Positions 8,576-18,386 are shown, numbered from the stretch's first letter. The stretch: 46,691 nucleotides of DNA from Pseudogracilibacillus sp. (GCA_026169815.1 JAPFDT010000022.1:1-46691); one strand, 5' to 3'. Translations and numbers: made by a program. The notes: generated from the sequence alone by a model not told the origin.

Positions 8576-8767
8576 TTATTTCCGCATTTCTCTAATATAC
8601 CTTTCCATTCGTTTATCATCTTTATTATCTTTCACAACTAATATTGCGTGTAATGCACCTGGAAACCAGAAGAAAAACGTTAAAATAACATTTAAAATTG
8701 CTTGAATAGGTTTTCCGGACAATAACACAGCAACAGGCGGTAAAACGAGAGCTAACAAATACATCAT
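8576..8767 (-). CDS. YqaE/Pmp3-family small membrane protein
   Basis: A 63-residue protein with two hydrophobic hairpin helices. Features LPPVAVLLSGKPIQAILNVI and FFFWFPGALHAILVV match the YqaE/Pmp3 (UPF0057) proteolipid family, associated with membrane potential and stress. The charged C-terminal tail (KDNKDDKRMERYIREMRK) is longer than in minimal members. Start chosen at the first of two adjacent ATGs, with GGAGGG eight bases upstream. First gene of a two-gene minus-strand unit. Confidence 0.85.
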   Translation of the reverse strand: MMYLLALVLPPVAVLLSGKPIQAILNVILTFFFWFPGALHAILVVKDNKDDKRMERYIREMRK

Positions 8768-8939
8768 TACTATATCCCTCCAATACTTCCGCTCAAAAAG
8801 ATTACTACCTATATTATAACAAAAAAATCACAGTACACACGTTAAAACAACATTTTAGAAAGTATGCTCACTTGCACATGAAATAATGCCCTTGTGAATA
8901 TGTTTATAGTGAACATGCATTTTTATAGGAGGAAGATAG

Positions 8940-10766
8940 ATGATTCAATCATTATTAGAATTATTTACAACTGAAGCAAAAGCGACTGAAATGTTAGCAA
9001 ATCCCATTATTGAATTCATATTTCTCGCATTATTTCTATTGTTTATTATTACGGTTATGTTACACTTTACCCTTTTCATAAAAATTAAAAACATCCGTAA
9101 CTACGTAAAATCAACGTCTCGCCTAGATATTGAACCATTACAATCACTACAACGAGAATTTACCTCGCGAACAGAACAAGAACAAGTACAAATTGATACA
9201 TTCATTCAGGAAAAAATTTCTAGTTGGCATGTATTTCGTATTCCGATTGTCAGCTTATTAAAAATGATTCAAATGACGATTTCTGTATTTATTTTACTTG
9301 GGGTACTTGGGACGTTTATCGGGCTTACGATTTCATTAGGAAGTATTGAGACAAGTGGTGATCAACTTGTAGAAAATGTCGCAGGAGTTTTATCTGGTAT
9401 TGATGTCGCTTTTTATACGAGTATTGTTGGAATGGGTTGCTCTTTAATCATGACAGTGCTTGTGCGTGTTTTTAATACGGAATATGTATTGACAGATATG
9501 ATGCTCCAACTTGAATCAACTTTAGAAGGACAATCACAGCATAGTATTCCACAAATTATCGACATCTCAGAAAACATACACAAGGCTATCGTCCATTTAC
9601 AAACGACGAATGAAGCGTCACTACAAGGAATTGTTCAAGCATTCGACGGATTTAAAGATTACACAGCAGGTTTACAACAATCCGCAAAAGATTTAGCAGC
9701 TTTTAATGACGGACTAGCCGATAATCTCACGACATTCCAAACATTATTTGAAAAAATGAAAACAATAACCGATGACTTTTCATCAGGCACTTCTGAATTA
9801 AATAAAAATTTTACAACATTGTTTGCATATTTTAAACAAAGTGATGAGCGTAACGAAAGAATGCTACATACATTTGAAAAAACAGCTGAAACAACACAAA
9901 AAGTTCAAGCCGCACAAATAACGAGTTTAACAACGTTTGATACAGCTGTTGATGATCTGAAACATTTCACTACGAACATGCTAGAAGAACAACAAACAAT
10001 GCACAGTACATTTGATGAAATCGCCGAAAAAATGATTATCTTTACGACATCGATTCAAGATCATGAAACAGCTTTAACGACAGTCATGACAGACACATTA
10101 CAACCAAGTTTACGTGAATTATCAAAGCAAATGGAAGCATCTGAGAAGGGTTTTGCAGTAATTGGAAAAAATATTACGACATTACCAGAAGCTCTAAAAG
10201 TAATCAATGACACCCATCAAGCAAACAAAACATTATTAGAAAATCGCATGGCAGAACTTACAGCCTTTAACGAAACATTTAGCGAACATATTCAAAACCA
10301 TGCAACAGAATCGTACACATTAGATGAACAAGTGCGCCAAGCAGCTACTTCATTCGAACAGATGAATCAGACCCAGCAAAACTTACTGCAAGAAATGAAT
10401 CGAGCACAAGAACAAATGAAGAATAAATTTACCGAACGAGATCAACAACTTAACACAAACGTTACCCTCGTTAAAGATACATTAACGAATTATGCAACCA
10501 ATTTAGAAGGCACTTTAGGCCAAAAACTAGATAATATAATGCGTCAATTCGATAACCAAACGTATCAAGTAAATGAAAACATGAACCGGGAATGGGCAGA
10601 CATTAGGCGTCTTACAGAAGACAGCCAGCAACAGCAAATACGTATGAATCAACAGTTATTACAAGATTTAACGAGAGAAATTCAAACATTATCACGTCAA
10701 CTAAGTTTTATCGGAAATACCCCACAACAAAATCGAGTGATAGGACCGCCACCACATGAACTATAA
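8940..10766 (+). CDS. ZorA-like MotA/TolQ/ExbB channel protein with long coiled-coil tail
   Basis: A 608-residue protein. A membrane helix at about residues 25-50 is followed by a cytoplasmic stretch. A MotA/TolQ/ExbB channel pair follows: IFILLGVLGTFIGLTISLGSI near 118-138 (in part) and GIDVAFYTSIVGMGCSLIM near 155-175. From about 200 to 600 it is Gln/Thr/Glu-rich and predicted almost wholly helical, a long intracellular tail. This layout (channel plus long tail, followed by a MotB/OmpA partner) is that of ZorA in Zorya anti-phage systems, although generic ExbB-type pairs exist too. It overlaps the next gene by 11 bases. No ZorC, ZorD or ZorE-type gene follows. GGAGG lies upstream of the start. 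Confidence 0.72.
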   Translation: MIQSLLELFTTEAKATEMLANPIIEFIFLALFLLFIITVMLHFTLFIKIKNIRNYVKSTSRLDIEPLQSLQREFTSRTEQEQVQIDTFIQEKISSWHVFRIPIVSLLKMIQMTISVFILLGVLGTFIGLTISLGSIETSGDQLVENVAGVLSGIDVAFYTSIVGMGCSLIMTVLVRVFNTEYVLTDMMLQLESTLEGQSQHSIPQIIDISENIHKAIVHLQTTNEASLQGIVQAFDGFKDYTAGLQQSAKDLAAFNDGLADNLTTFQTLFEKMKTITDDFSSGTSELNKNFTTLFAYFKQSDERNERMLHTFEKTAETTQKVQAAQITSLTTFDTAVDDLKHFTTNMLEEQQTMHSTFDEIAEKMIIFTTSIQDHETALTTVMTDTLQPSLRELSKQMEASEKGFAVIGKNITTLPEALKVINDTHQANKTLLENRMAELTAFNETFSEHIQNHATESYTLDEQVRQAATSFEQMNQTQQNLLQEMNRAQEQMKNKFTERDQQLNTNVTLVKDTLTNYATNLEGTLGQKLDNIMRQFDNQTYQVNENMNREWADIRRLTEDSQQQQIRMNQQLLQDLTREIQTLSRQLSFIGNTPQQNRVIGPPPHEL

Positions 10767-11448
10767 ATATGACAAGTTATTTAAACAAGAAGAAGATGAC
10801 GGACGTTTTTGGCCATCTTTTACCGATTTATTAACAACGATTTTATTATGTTTTATGCTTATATTTATTATTATGATGGTCATTAAATCACTTGAAATAA
10901 AAGAGATGAAAAAAACACTCGATCAAATTATGGGCGTACGAGCAAATCTAGTTGAACAATTACAAGAAACATTTGATGAAACAGAACAAGGTATCGAAGT
11001 AGATGAACAAACAGGAGCGATTATTTTTGATACAGAAATTTTATTCGCTTATGATAAAGCAACATTAAAATCGAATTCACACCATTTTTTAGATGAGTTT
11101 GTGCCGATTTATTTAGATGTTTTATTAGAAAGTGGCTATGAAGATTATATTGCCGAAATAATAATTGAAGGACATACGGATAAAGACGGCGATTATTTAT
11201 ACAATTTAGAATTAGCGCAAGACCGCGCCTATAGTGTAGCAGAGTATATATTAGGTGATGACTTCCCGTATAAACATATTCAAGATCAAGTCGAGGAAAA
11301 GTTAACAGTAAACAGTAAATCATACAGTCATTTTCGCACAGATGAAGCAGGGGGATACGACGCAGCATCATCACGTCGTGTAGAGTTTAAATTTCGCTTG
11401 AAAGATGAGGAAATATTGAAAAAGACGAGGGAGATGTTGGGTGATTGA
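10756..11448 (+). CDS. ZorB-like MotB/OmpA-family stator protein
   Basis: A 230-residue protein with a short cytoplasmic N-terminus, one membrane helix (about residues 24-46) and a C-terminal OmpA-like peptidoglycan-binding domain. The motif WPSFTDLLTT places D24 at the helix start, the position of the proton-carrying Asp in MotB and ZorB. The OmpA domain shows IIIEGHTDKDGDYLYN, LAQDRAYSVAEYIL and SSRRVEFKFRLK. With the upstream protein it should form a 5:2-type ion-driven motor anchored to the cell wall. In Zorya this senses invasion and signals to effectors, none of which I find next to it. Overlap of 11 bases with the upstream gene indicates coupling. The second tandem array begins about ten bases after its stop. 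Confidence 0.75.
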   Translation: MNYKYDKLFKQEEDDGRFWPSFTDLLTTILLCFMLIFIIMMVIKSLEIKEMKKTLDQIMGVRANLVEQLQETFDETEQGIEVDEQTGAIIFDTEILFAYDKATLKSNSHHFLDEFVPIYLDVLLESGYEDYIAEIIIEGHTDKDGDYLYNLELAQDRAYSVAEYILGDDFPYKHIQDQVEEKLTVNSKSYSHFRTDEAGGYDAASSRRVEFKFRLKDEEILKKTREMLGD

Positions 11449-11458
11449 CAACTTACTG

Positions 11459-11720
11459 AGAGCGGGAGAGCAAAATCCGAAGTGGGAGAGCAGAATCTGA
11501 AGTGGGAGAGCAAAATCCGAAGTGGGAGAGCAAAATCTGAAGTGGGAGAGCAAAATCCGAAGTGGGAGAGCAAAATCTGAAGTGGGAGAGCAAAATCCGA
11601 AGTGGGAGAGCAAAATCTGAAGCGAGAGAGCAAAATCTGAAGCGGGAGAGCAGAATCTGAAGTGGGAGAGCAAAATCTGAAGTGGGAGAGCAAAATCCGA
11701 AGTGGGAGAGCAAAACCAAA
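11459..11720. repeat. 20-bp tandem array B (about 13 units)
   Basis: Thirteen units of a 20-base repeat, consensus AGTGGGAGAGCAAAATCYGA, with the last unit decayed. Units 3-8 alternate between CCGA and CTGA endings, suggesting duplication in 40-base blocks. Variants carry CAGAAT or GAGAGAG. The GGGAGAGCAAAAT part is shared with array A; array C shares the shorter core GGGAGAGCAA. The array starts about ten bases after the zorB-like stop and ends about 95 bases before the xpt riboswitch. On the minus strand all three frames stay open, a by-product of the unit lacking complementary stops. Confidence 0.95.
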
Positions 11721-11813
11721 TAAGGTGAGCAAGTTTTGTGCGTACACATTTGCTTATTCACACCTTTCTTGTATTAAATACAATAAATGTTATACTAGAA
11801 AAATCATATAAAA

Positions 11814-11890
11814 TATTTTCATATAATAGCGTGAATATGGCGCGCGAGTATCTACCAGTTTACCGTAAATGAACTGACTATGGGAAGAGA
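11814..11890 (+). promoter_or_regulatory. purine (guanine-class) riboswitch aptamer
   Basis: The sequence carries the purine-aptamer signature: TCATATAAT, GCGTG...GGCGCGC for P2, TATCTACC in the junction, TACCGTAAATGAA-type P3 loop and CTGACTATGGG at the 3' side. It closely follows the xpt aptamer of Bacillus. The discriminating pyrimidine is C (GACTATGG), which pairs with guanine, hypoxanthine or xanthine; adenine aptamers have T there. It sits just before a terminator and xpt-pbuX, so ligand binding should stop transcription. Confidence 0.93.
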
Positions 11891-11935
11891 TAATTGGGTG
11901 TGCGCTTACTTAATAGTAATTCGCCATCTTTTTAA

Positions 11936-12619
<684 letters not shown>

Positions 12620-12621
12620 AC

Positions 12622-13929
12622 ATGAAAACAATGACTTTGAGTATCCAACACTTGCTAGCAATGTATGCAGGAGCTATATTAGTTCCATTAATTGTAGGAA
12701 ATGGTATTGGATTAGACTCAAAACAACTTACTTATTTAGTTTCAATCGACATATTAATGTGTGGAGCTGCAACAATTTTACAAGTTGTGAGAAATCGTTA
12801 TTTTGGCATTGGGCTTCCTGTTGTACTAGGATGCACATTTACAGCAGTTGGTCCAATGTTACAAATAGGAGCACAGTACGGTATTTCTTCAATTTATGGA
12901 GCTATTCTAGTCTCAGGATTATTCGTAGTAGTGATTAGTCGCTTTTTTGGAAGTTTAGTTCGTTTCTTTCCACCAATCGTTACAGGAACAGTTGTGACGA
13001 TAATCGGTATCACTTTAATTCCAGTTGCCATGTCAAATATGGGCGGAGGAGAAGGAGCAAGTGATTTTGGCTCACCAACAAATTTAGCATTATCCTTTGG
13101 TACATTAGTTTTCATTATTCTAATCTATCGTTATTTCGTTGGATTTATGCGCGCTATCGCTATTTTGCTCGGACTGCTTGCAGGAACATGTGCAGCAATG
13201 ATCCTTGGTGTTGTTGATTTTGCACCAGTGAAAGAAGCTTCTTACTTACATATGATTCAACCGTTTTATTTCGGTACACCAACATTTGATTGGCCAGCTA
13301 TTATTACGATGATTTTAGTCGCAATGGTTTCGCTCGTTGAATCAACAGGTGTCTATTTTGCATTAAGTGATCTAACAGGGAAAAAGCTAACTGAAGATGA
13401 TTTAACTCGTGGCTACCGGTCAGAAGGTATCGCTATTTTCTTCGGTGGAATTTTCAACGCATTTCCTTACACAGCATTTTCACAAAATGTCGGTTTAATG
13501 CAGATGACGAGAGTTAAATCACGTAAAGTTATTCTCATTACAGGCATTATGCTCGTTACGTTAGGATTCGTGCCAAAATTAGCAGCACTTACAACGATCA
13601 TTCCAACTTCTGTATTAGGTGGGGCGATGCTCGTTATGTTTGGGATGGTCGTCGTACAAGGAATTAAAATGTTAAGTAAAGTCATTTCTGATTTTCCAGA
13701 AAACGCCATGATTGTCGCTTGTTCAATCGGAATGGGTCTTGGCGTAACGGTTGTACCAGAGTTGTTCGAAAGTTTCCCAAGTAGTGTACAAATTTTAACA
13801 AGTAATGGTATCGTTGCAGGAAGCGTGACAGCAATTGTCTTGAATATTATATTTAACATGTCGACACAAAAGAGAAGAACGATTCGAGAAAGAGCAGCAA
13901 CAGAAACAGAACAAGTACCTGTGAAGTAA
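12622..13929 (+). CDS. pbuX: xanthine permease (NCS2 family)
   Basis: A 435-residue uracil/xanthine transporter of the NCS2 family with multiple membrane helices. Start QHLLAMYAGAILVPLIVG, the segment GLPVVLGCTFTAVGPM and the family signature SLVESTGVYFALSD near residues 236-249 are visible. It imports xanthine for Xpt. The gene lies two bases after xpt, with GGAGAAAC as its ribosome site inside the xpt end, and shares the riboswitch. A terminator follows. Confidence 0.95.
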   Translation: MKTMTLSIQHLLAMYAGAILVPLIVGNGIGLDSKQLTYLVSIDILMCGAATILQVVRNRYFGIGLPVVLGCTFTAVGPMLQIGAQYGISSIYGAILVSGLFVVVISRFFGSLVRFFPPIVTGTVVTIIGITLIPVAMSNMGGGEGASDFGSPTNLALSFGTLVFIILIYRYFVGFMRAIAILLGLLAGTCAAMILGVVDFAPVKEASYLHMIQPFYFGTPTFDWPAIITMILVAMVSLVESTGVYFALSDLTGKKLTEDDLTRGYRSEGIAIFFGGIFNAFPYTAFSQNVGLMQMTRVKSRKVILITGIMLVTLGFVPKLAALTTIIPTSVLGGAMLVMFGMVVVQGIKMLSKVISDFPENAMIVACSIGMGLGVTVVPELFESFPSSVQILTSNGIVAGSVTAIVLNIIFNMSTQKRRTIRERAATETEQVPVK

Positions 13930-13960
13930 AAATGACAAATGAAGTAGTAAAATAATAGAT

Positions 13961-14007
13961 AAACACGCACGATGAATTTCTTTAAGAGAAATGTTGTGTG
14001 TTTTTTT
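13961..14007 (+). terminator. terminator after xpt-pbuX
   Basis: Outer stem AAACACGCA / TGTGTGTTT with one G-T pair, an inner ATTTCTTTAAGAGAAAT hairpin and a T-run. It lies 31 bases after the pbuX stop. Confidence 0.85.
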
Positions 14008-14031
14008 GAGGGGATATTTATATCTTTGTAA

Positions 14032-14226
14032 AAAAGAGAGAGTATAATTCCGGTTTATACTGTTCATACGTTACGAGAACCATATGAAATGATAGGTACT
14101 GTGTCTGCTCAAATGTTCGGAAAGTTTAAGGGTAAAACGTTCGACTTAACACCACTCAGAAAAGAAGGAGAAAAGCTAGGAGCAGATGTTGTGATAGGTA
14201 TCATCGTTGAAGAAACGGTTGAGTGA
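14032..14226 (+). pseudogene. start-less remnant of a YbjQ/DUF74-like protein
   Basis: An open frame ending at TGA 14224-14226 encodes about 62 residues: IIPVYTVHTLREPYEMIGTV, then KFKGKTFDLTPLRKEGEKLGADVVIGIIV-like text in two parts (KFKGKTFDLTPL and EGEKLGADVVIG). The GADVVIG pattern resembles the YbjQ/DUF74 heavy-metal-binding fold. There is no ATG, GTG or TTG before the conserved part and no ribosome site, and an in-frame TAA lies at 14029-14031. The first ATG (14089) would drop the first strand. It may be a decayed gene or a mutated start codon. Family assignment is tentative. Confidence 0.45.
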
Positions 14227-14255
14227 GTGGATTGATGGTATTATAAATATAATAT

Positions 14256-14293
14256 AAATAACGCCATATCAACTATGTGATATGGCGTTATTT
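14256..14293. terminator. bidirectional terminator
   Basis: Perfect 16-base arms (AAATAACGCCATATCA at 14256-14271 and complement at 14278-14293) with a six-base loop, flanked by A/T runs. It lies between the remnant and the convergent small acidic gene. Confidence 0.88.
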
Positions 14294-14342
14294 ATGTTGA
14301 ATTTTTATTAGTAGTACATTTTCCGATAATAGAGAAGAAGTA

Positions 14343-14507
14343 TTACTTATCTTCTTCCTTCTTTTCATCTTTAGACACCTTTTCAATGTCATAATATTCA
14401 GAGCGAGCGCCTAGTCCACCCTCACCAATAAATTTAGAGATGTCTTTTGAGCGTTCTTCCTCTTCTCTATCAATCTTGATTTTAGGTCTATCATCTTTTT
14501 TCGACAT
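14343..14507 (-). CDS. small charged protein (54 aa)
   Basis: A 54-residue hydrophilic protein. The N-terminal part is MSKKDDRPKIKIDREEEERS, the middle IGEGGLGARSEYYDIE, and the end KVSKDEKKEEDK. A strong ribosome site GAGGAGGGG precedes the ATG. No membrane segment or known domain is seen and I do not recognise a family. It lies on the minus strand at the left edge of the defence island. Confidence 0.72.
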   Translation of the reverse strand: MSKKDDRPKIKIDREEEERSKDISKFIGEGGLGARSEYYDIEKVSKDEKKEEDK

Positions 14508-14652
14508 ATTTACCCCTCCTCTTATATATTATTTTATCAGAAAATTTAGGAAGGTCAAAGGGGAAGAAGTAGGAGGTTAGCTTTGACTAGGTTTATCTTG
14601 AAAAAACTATCGAGGATAAGTAGTATTAGTATGCAGGAATAAAGAATTATTT

Positions 14653-14669
14653 TTTAAAAATTATTAAAA
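14653..14669 (+). repeat. 17-base leader repeat, copy 1
   Basis: TTTAAAAATTATTAAAA ends three bases before the ribosome-site region of the DUF262-type gene. An identical copy at 16410-16426 lies just before the ribosome site of the GHKL gene. It may be a shared control element or chance in A+T-rich DNA. Confidence 0.6.
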
Positions 14670-14685
14670 CTAAAGGATGAATCTC

Positions 14686-16368
14686 ATGACAAATAAATTG
14701 GAAGCAAATGAACAACCAATACATAAAGTATTTTCTGATGAGTATTTATTTGAAATTCCACCTGTACAAAGACCTTATTCTTGGAATGAAGAAGTTTCAG
14801 CAGATTTATTAAATGATTTATTAGATTATATTAATCATCATTCAATAAACAATAAGAATTTTAAAGACATTGATGAACCATATTTTTTAGGAAGTATCGT
14901 TTTAGTAAGAAAACAAGAAAATATATATGAAGTGTTAGATGGACAACAAAGATTAACTACATTAACAATATTATTAGCCGTATTACGAGATTATTTGGGA
15001 GATAATTATGCTGAGAGCATTAAAAAGATGATTGCAATGCAAGGGGACCATGTTTTACAAACAAAGGATAAAGTTAGATTAGAATTAAGGAATGTAGATC
15101 AGTATTTCTTTAAAACTTATATTCAAAATGATGGTGGTACTGCAAAGTTGCATAATTAGACTGAAGTGAAAACTGATAGTCAAAAATTAATAAGAGATAA
15201 TGCTTTATATTTTATAGAGAAACTTAATGACATAGATGAAGATGTTGTTCAAATCTTACCTACAGTAATAAGTTTACTTTGTTACTTAGTAATTGTTTCA
15301 ACACCTAATTTTGATTCAGCCTTTAGGATATTTACTGTCCTTAATGACAGAGGACTTGAATTGTTAGCAAGTGATATTATTAAGGCTAGAGCAATAGGAG
15401 ATGTTCCAGAGGAAGAACAGAATGATTATACAAGTAAATGGGAAGAAATTGAAGTTTCACTTGGTAGGGAACGATTTAATAAGTTGTTTGATCATATTAG
15501 GTTTATTATTCAAAAGCGTAAGGTTTCAAGCAATATTAAAGAAGAATATAATTCTATTTTAAATAATATTGATGGAAAAACTTTTATAGATGATTATCTG
15601 ATACCTTTTAGTGATATTTATATTAGACTGGTAGACTATCAGAAACATTATAAAAATGAAGAGGATATAATTAAATTATTAGGTTTATTAGATCGTATAG
15701 ATAACTCAGACTGGGTTCCAGCTGCAATATATTATATTCATGTTAATAAAAACTTGAAATTAAAAGATTTCTTACACAAGTTAGAAACATTTGCTGCTAC
15801 AAGTATGATGTTAAAAAAATACTATAATTGGCGTGTTTCAAAATACTCTCAAATTTTAAAAGAAATAGAAGAAAAAGCGGATGTTTTGTCTGACTCGTCA
15901 TCATTAAATATAGCAGAGAAAGATGTTAAAGACTTAATAGAGTTGTTAAACGGAGATGTATATTTGGAACTGAAAAATAGTGCTAGAAGGTATCTTTTAT
16001 TAAGATTGGATTCGATAATGACAGAGGGAGAACCAATATATAATTATTCAATAATAACTGTTGAACATGTTTTACCTCAAAATCCAAGTCACGACAGTGA
16101 TTGGTTAAAGGTATTTAAAAATTATGAAAAATATGTTCATAAATTAGGTAATTTAGTATTATTAACTCGGAGAAAAAATTCAAAAGCCCAAAATTTTGAT
16201 TTTAAAAAGAAAATAGAATCTTATTTTCAGCCTAATAAAAGTTTAACTACATTTGCAATAACTACTAGTATTTTTAAAGAAAAGGAATGGACTCCTGAAG
16301 TAATTATTCGAAGACAAGAACAATTGTTAGAATTGTTATTCACAGAATGGAATATTACATATCAATAA
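14686..16368 (+). pseudogene. DUF262/DUF1524 (GmrSD-like) nuclease gene with in-frame TAG
   Basis: One reading frame runs from ATG 14686 to 16368, broken only by a TAG at 15157-15159. The N-terminal part (157 residues) has the DUF262 ParB/Srx-like features: IPPVQRPYSWNEE and VLDGQQRLTTLTIL. The C-terminal part has the DUF1524 HNH features EHVLPQNP and LGNLVLLTRRKNSKAQNFDF. Intact relatives (GmrSD, type IV restriction) are single proteins of about this length that cut modified DNA. The frame resumes at once (TEVKTDSQKLIRDN), so this is a single nonsense change, possibly Leu or Gln/Trp to stop, or a read error. AAAGGA lies eight bases before 14686. Could be inactive, or made by readthrough. Confidence 0.82.
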
Positions 16369-16409
16369 TAATAAATGATTTTATTAGACTATAAATTTAG
16401 GCGGAAAAA

Positions 16410-16426
16410 TTTAAAAATTATTAAAA
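16410..16426 (+). repeat. 17-base leader repeat, copy 2
   Basis: Identical to 14653-14669 and placed just upstream of the ribosome site (AGAAGGAG) of the GHKL ATPase gene. Confidence 0.6.
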
Positions 16427-16445
16427 TGTTAGAAGGAGATGCATT

Positions 16446-18386
16446 ATGAATACTTTTTGGAATTTTCCTGCAACAATTGGTGGTAATGTTAGTTCAATTA
16501 ATAATGCAGGATTAGAAACATTCAGGGGAAATGCACTTGAATCCTTAACTAGAGAAATTTGTCAAAATTCCCTTGATGCAGTAAGAGATAAAAAAAATCC
16601 AGTTATAGTAGAGTTTGAGGAGTTTACTATACTTACAAAAGATTTTCCACAAAGAGAAAAGTTAAATGAATCATTCGGCTATTGTAGAGAAACGTGGAAA
16701 GGTCATAATAAAAAAATTGAGGATTTTACTGACCAAGCTCAAGAAATATTGAACAGCGATAAAATGAACATCTTACGTATTAGTGATTTTAATACAAATG
16801 GTTTAGAAGGTGCCAGAGATGCAGAACTAGGATCCCCATGGTCATCATTAATAAAAGAAGCGGGTTCGTCAAATAAATCAGATAATTCCGGTGGTAGCTT
16901 TGGTATCGGGAAGTCAGCTCCTTTTTTGAATTCAATGTTACGAACATTATTTTATTCATCTTATGATGTAAAGGGTTATGAATCTCATATAGGTGTTGCA
17001 AATATCATGTCATTTAATCTACCAGACAATAAAACAACAACAGGAGCTGGTTATTATACGAATAGTGAACATTCCTTAGCAATTCCAGGACAATTACAAT
17101 TTCATAATAATTTTCAAAGGACAGAGTCAGGAACAGATATCTATGTAACAGCTTTTTCACCCAAAACCAATTGGGAAGATGAGGTAATTAAATCTGTTTT
17201 ATTTAATTTTTTTATTACTATTAAGAACAAGGAGTTAGTAGTAAAAGTAAATGGGTTTACTATTAATGATGAAAATATTGTAGATTTAATTTATAGCTTA
17301 GAGCATACAAAGGAAAATCAAGAATTAAAAGAATACTGTGATGTTATAGTTTCAGAAAATACTATAACAGTAAAGTATCCAGAGAAAAAATATAAGAATG
17401 GAATTCACTTTCAAGAAGGTGAAGCAGTTCTGTATTTATTAGATGGCGAAGATTTAAATCGAAAAGTTTTAATGACTAGAAGTACTGGTATGAGAATCTT
17501 TGAACAGAATCGTATTAGTGGAAGCATCTCATTTACAGGTATTTTAAGAATTACTGGAATTAATATGAATACTATTTTTAAAGACATGGAAAACCCAGAA
17601 CATAATAAATGGGAAGCTAATCGATACGAGGAAAATCCGAAGTTAGCTGATAAGATATTTGCAGATTTAAGAAGATTTATTCGTGAAGAAGTAAAGAAAC
17701 ATTATCAAGAAGAAATAAAAGATCAAATTAATGCTATAGGTTTGGGTGATTTTTTACCAAACATGCAATTGCAAGAAGATGGTGATAATCAAAAACGTGA
17801 AACATTAACAACAAAAGTAAAGTCAATAACAAAAAAGAAAGTAGATAAAAGGAAAAAACAACGTTCTAAATCAAGAGAAAAAAATATAGAAGAATTAGAG
17901 CAGGAATTAGAAGGCCAATATGGTATATCTGATGAAGGTGACAAAGGTGGTCATGGTACTGGTGAACATCGATCAGGAGGAGAAGATGGAGCAGGAGTAG
18001 ATGAAGAAGATGGAAGAAATAAAGTTGATGATGATAAGGAAGGTTCGAATAATTCAGAAAGAAAGAGAAAACCGAGTAAAAATCCTATCTCTATAAATGA
18101 ACGTTATGTTTGTATGAATAAAAACGAAGGAAAGTATCGTTTTGAAATCTCCTCTGATAAATCACTTGATTCAGCGCGTTTAGTATTTCGTGTGAGTGGA
18201 GAACAATCAGATTTCGATATGCCAATTAAAGATGCCAGAACAAATGATAATAATATAATCATTGATGATGTAAATAATAATATAATCTATTTAAATTCTA
18301 TAAAAAGAAATAAACCGTTTTTATTAGATATTGATATTAATTATGATGAATATTGTGTCTTGGAGGTAACATTGTATGAAAATTAA
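16446..18386 (+). CDS. GHKL (HSP90/MutL-type) ATPase of a defence operon
   Basis: A 646-residue protein with a GHKL-type ATP-binding fold in the N-terminal third. The N-box is E37-ICQNSLD-A (N41, D44), the G1-like box is ISDFNTNG (D114), and the G2/lid glycines are GGSFGIGKSA (149-158). A second domain to about 440 follows (SFTGILRITGIN; NKWEANRYEE). A strongly charged low-complexity linker covers about residues 440-545, with KKKVDKRKKQRSKSRE then Gly/Glu/Asp-rich text. The C-terminal 100 residues are beta-rich. It lacks kinase H-box features, so a switch or clamp ATPase is likelier than a sensor kinase. It overlaps the next gene by 11 bases. Not assignable to a named defence system by eye. 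Confidence 0.78.
   Translation: MNTFWNFPATIGGNVSSINNAGLETFRGNALESLTREICQNSLDAVRDKKNPVIVEFEEFTILTKDFPQREKLNESFGYCRETWKGHNKKIEDFTDQAQEILNSDKMNILRISDFNTNGLEGARDAELGSPWSSLIKEAGSSNKSDNSGGSFGIGKSAPFLNSMLRTLFYSSYDVKGYESHIGVANIMSFNLPDNKTTTGAGYYTNSEHSLAIPGQLQFHNNFQRTESGTDIYVTAFSPKTNWEDEVIKSVLFNFFITIKNKELVVKVNGFTINDENIVDLIYSLEHTKENQELKEYCDVIVSENTITVKYPEKKYKNGIHFQEGEAVLYLLDGEDLNRKVLMTRSTGMRIFEQNRISGSISFTGILRITGINMNTIFKDMENPEHNKWEANRYEENPKLADKIFADLRRFIREEVKKHYQEEIKDQINAIGLGDFLPNMQLQEDGDNQKRETLTTKVKSITKKKVDKRKKQRSKSREKNIEELEQELEGQYGISDEGDKGGHGTGEHRSGGEDGAGVDEEDGRNKVDDDKEGSNNSERKRKPSKNPISINERYVCMNKNEGKYRFEISSDKSLDSARLVFRVSGEQSDFDMPIKDARTNDNNIIIDDVNNNIIYLNSIKRNKPFLLDIDINYDEYCVLEVTLYEN

Noticed and set aside
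11328-11761. Overlapping minus-strand open frames of 100-139 codons with Leu/Ser/Phe/Pro repeats
   Set aside because: They arise from the 20-base array, which has no stops on that strand in any frame. No ribosome site or conserved domain supports translation.
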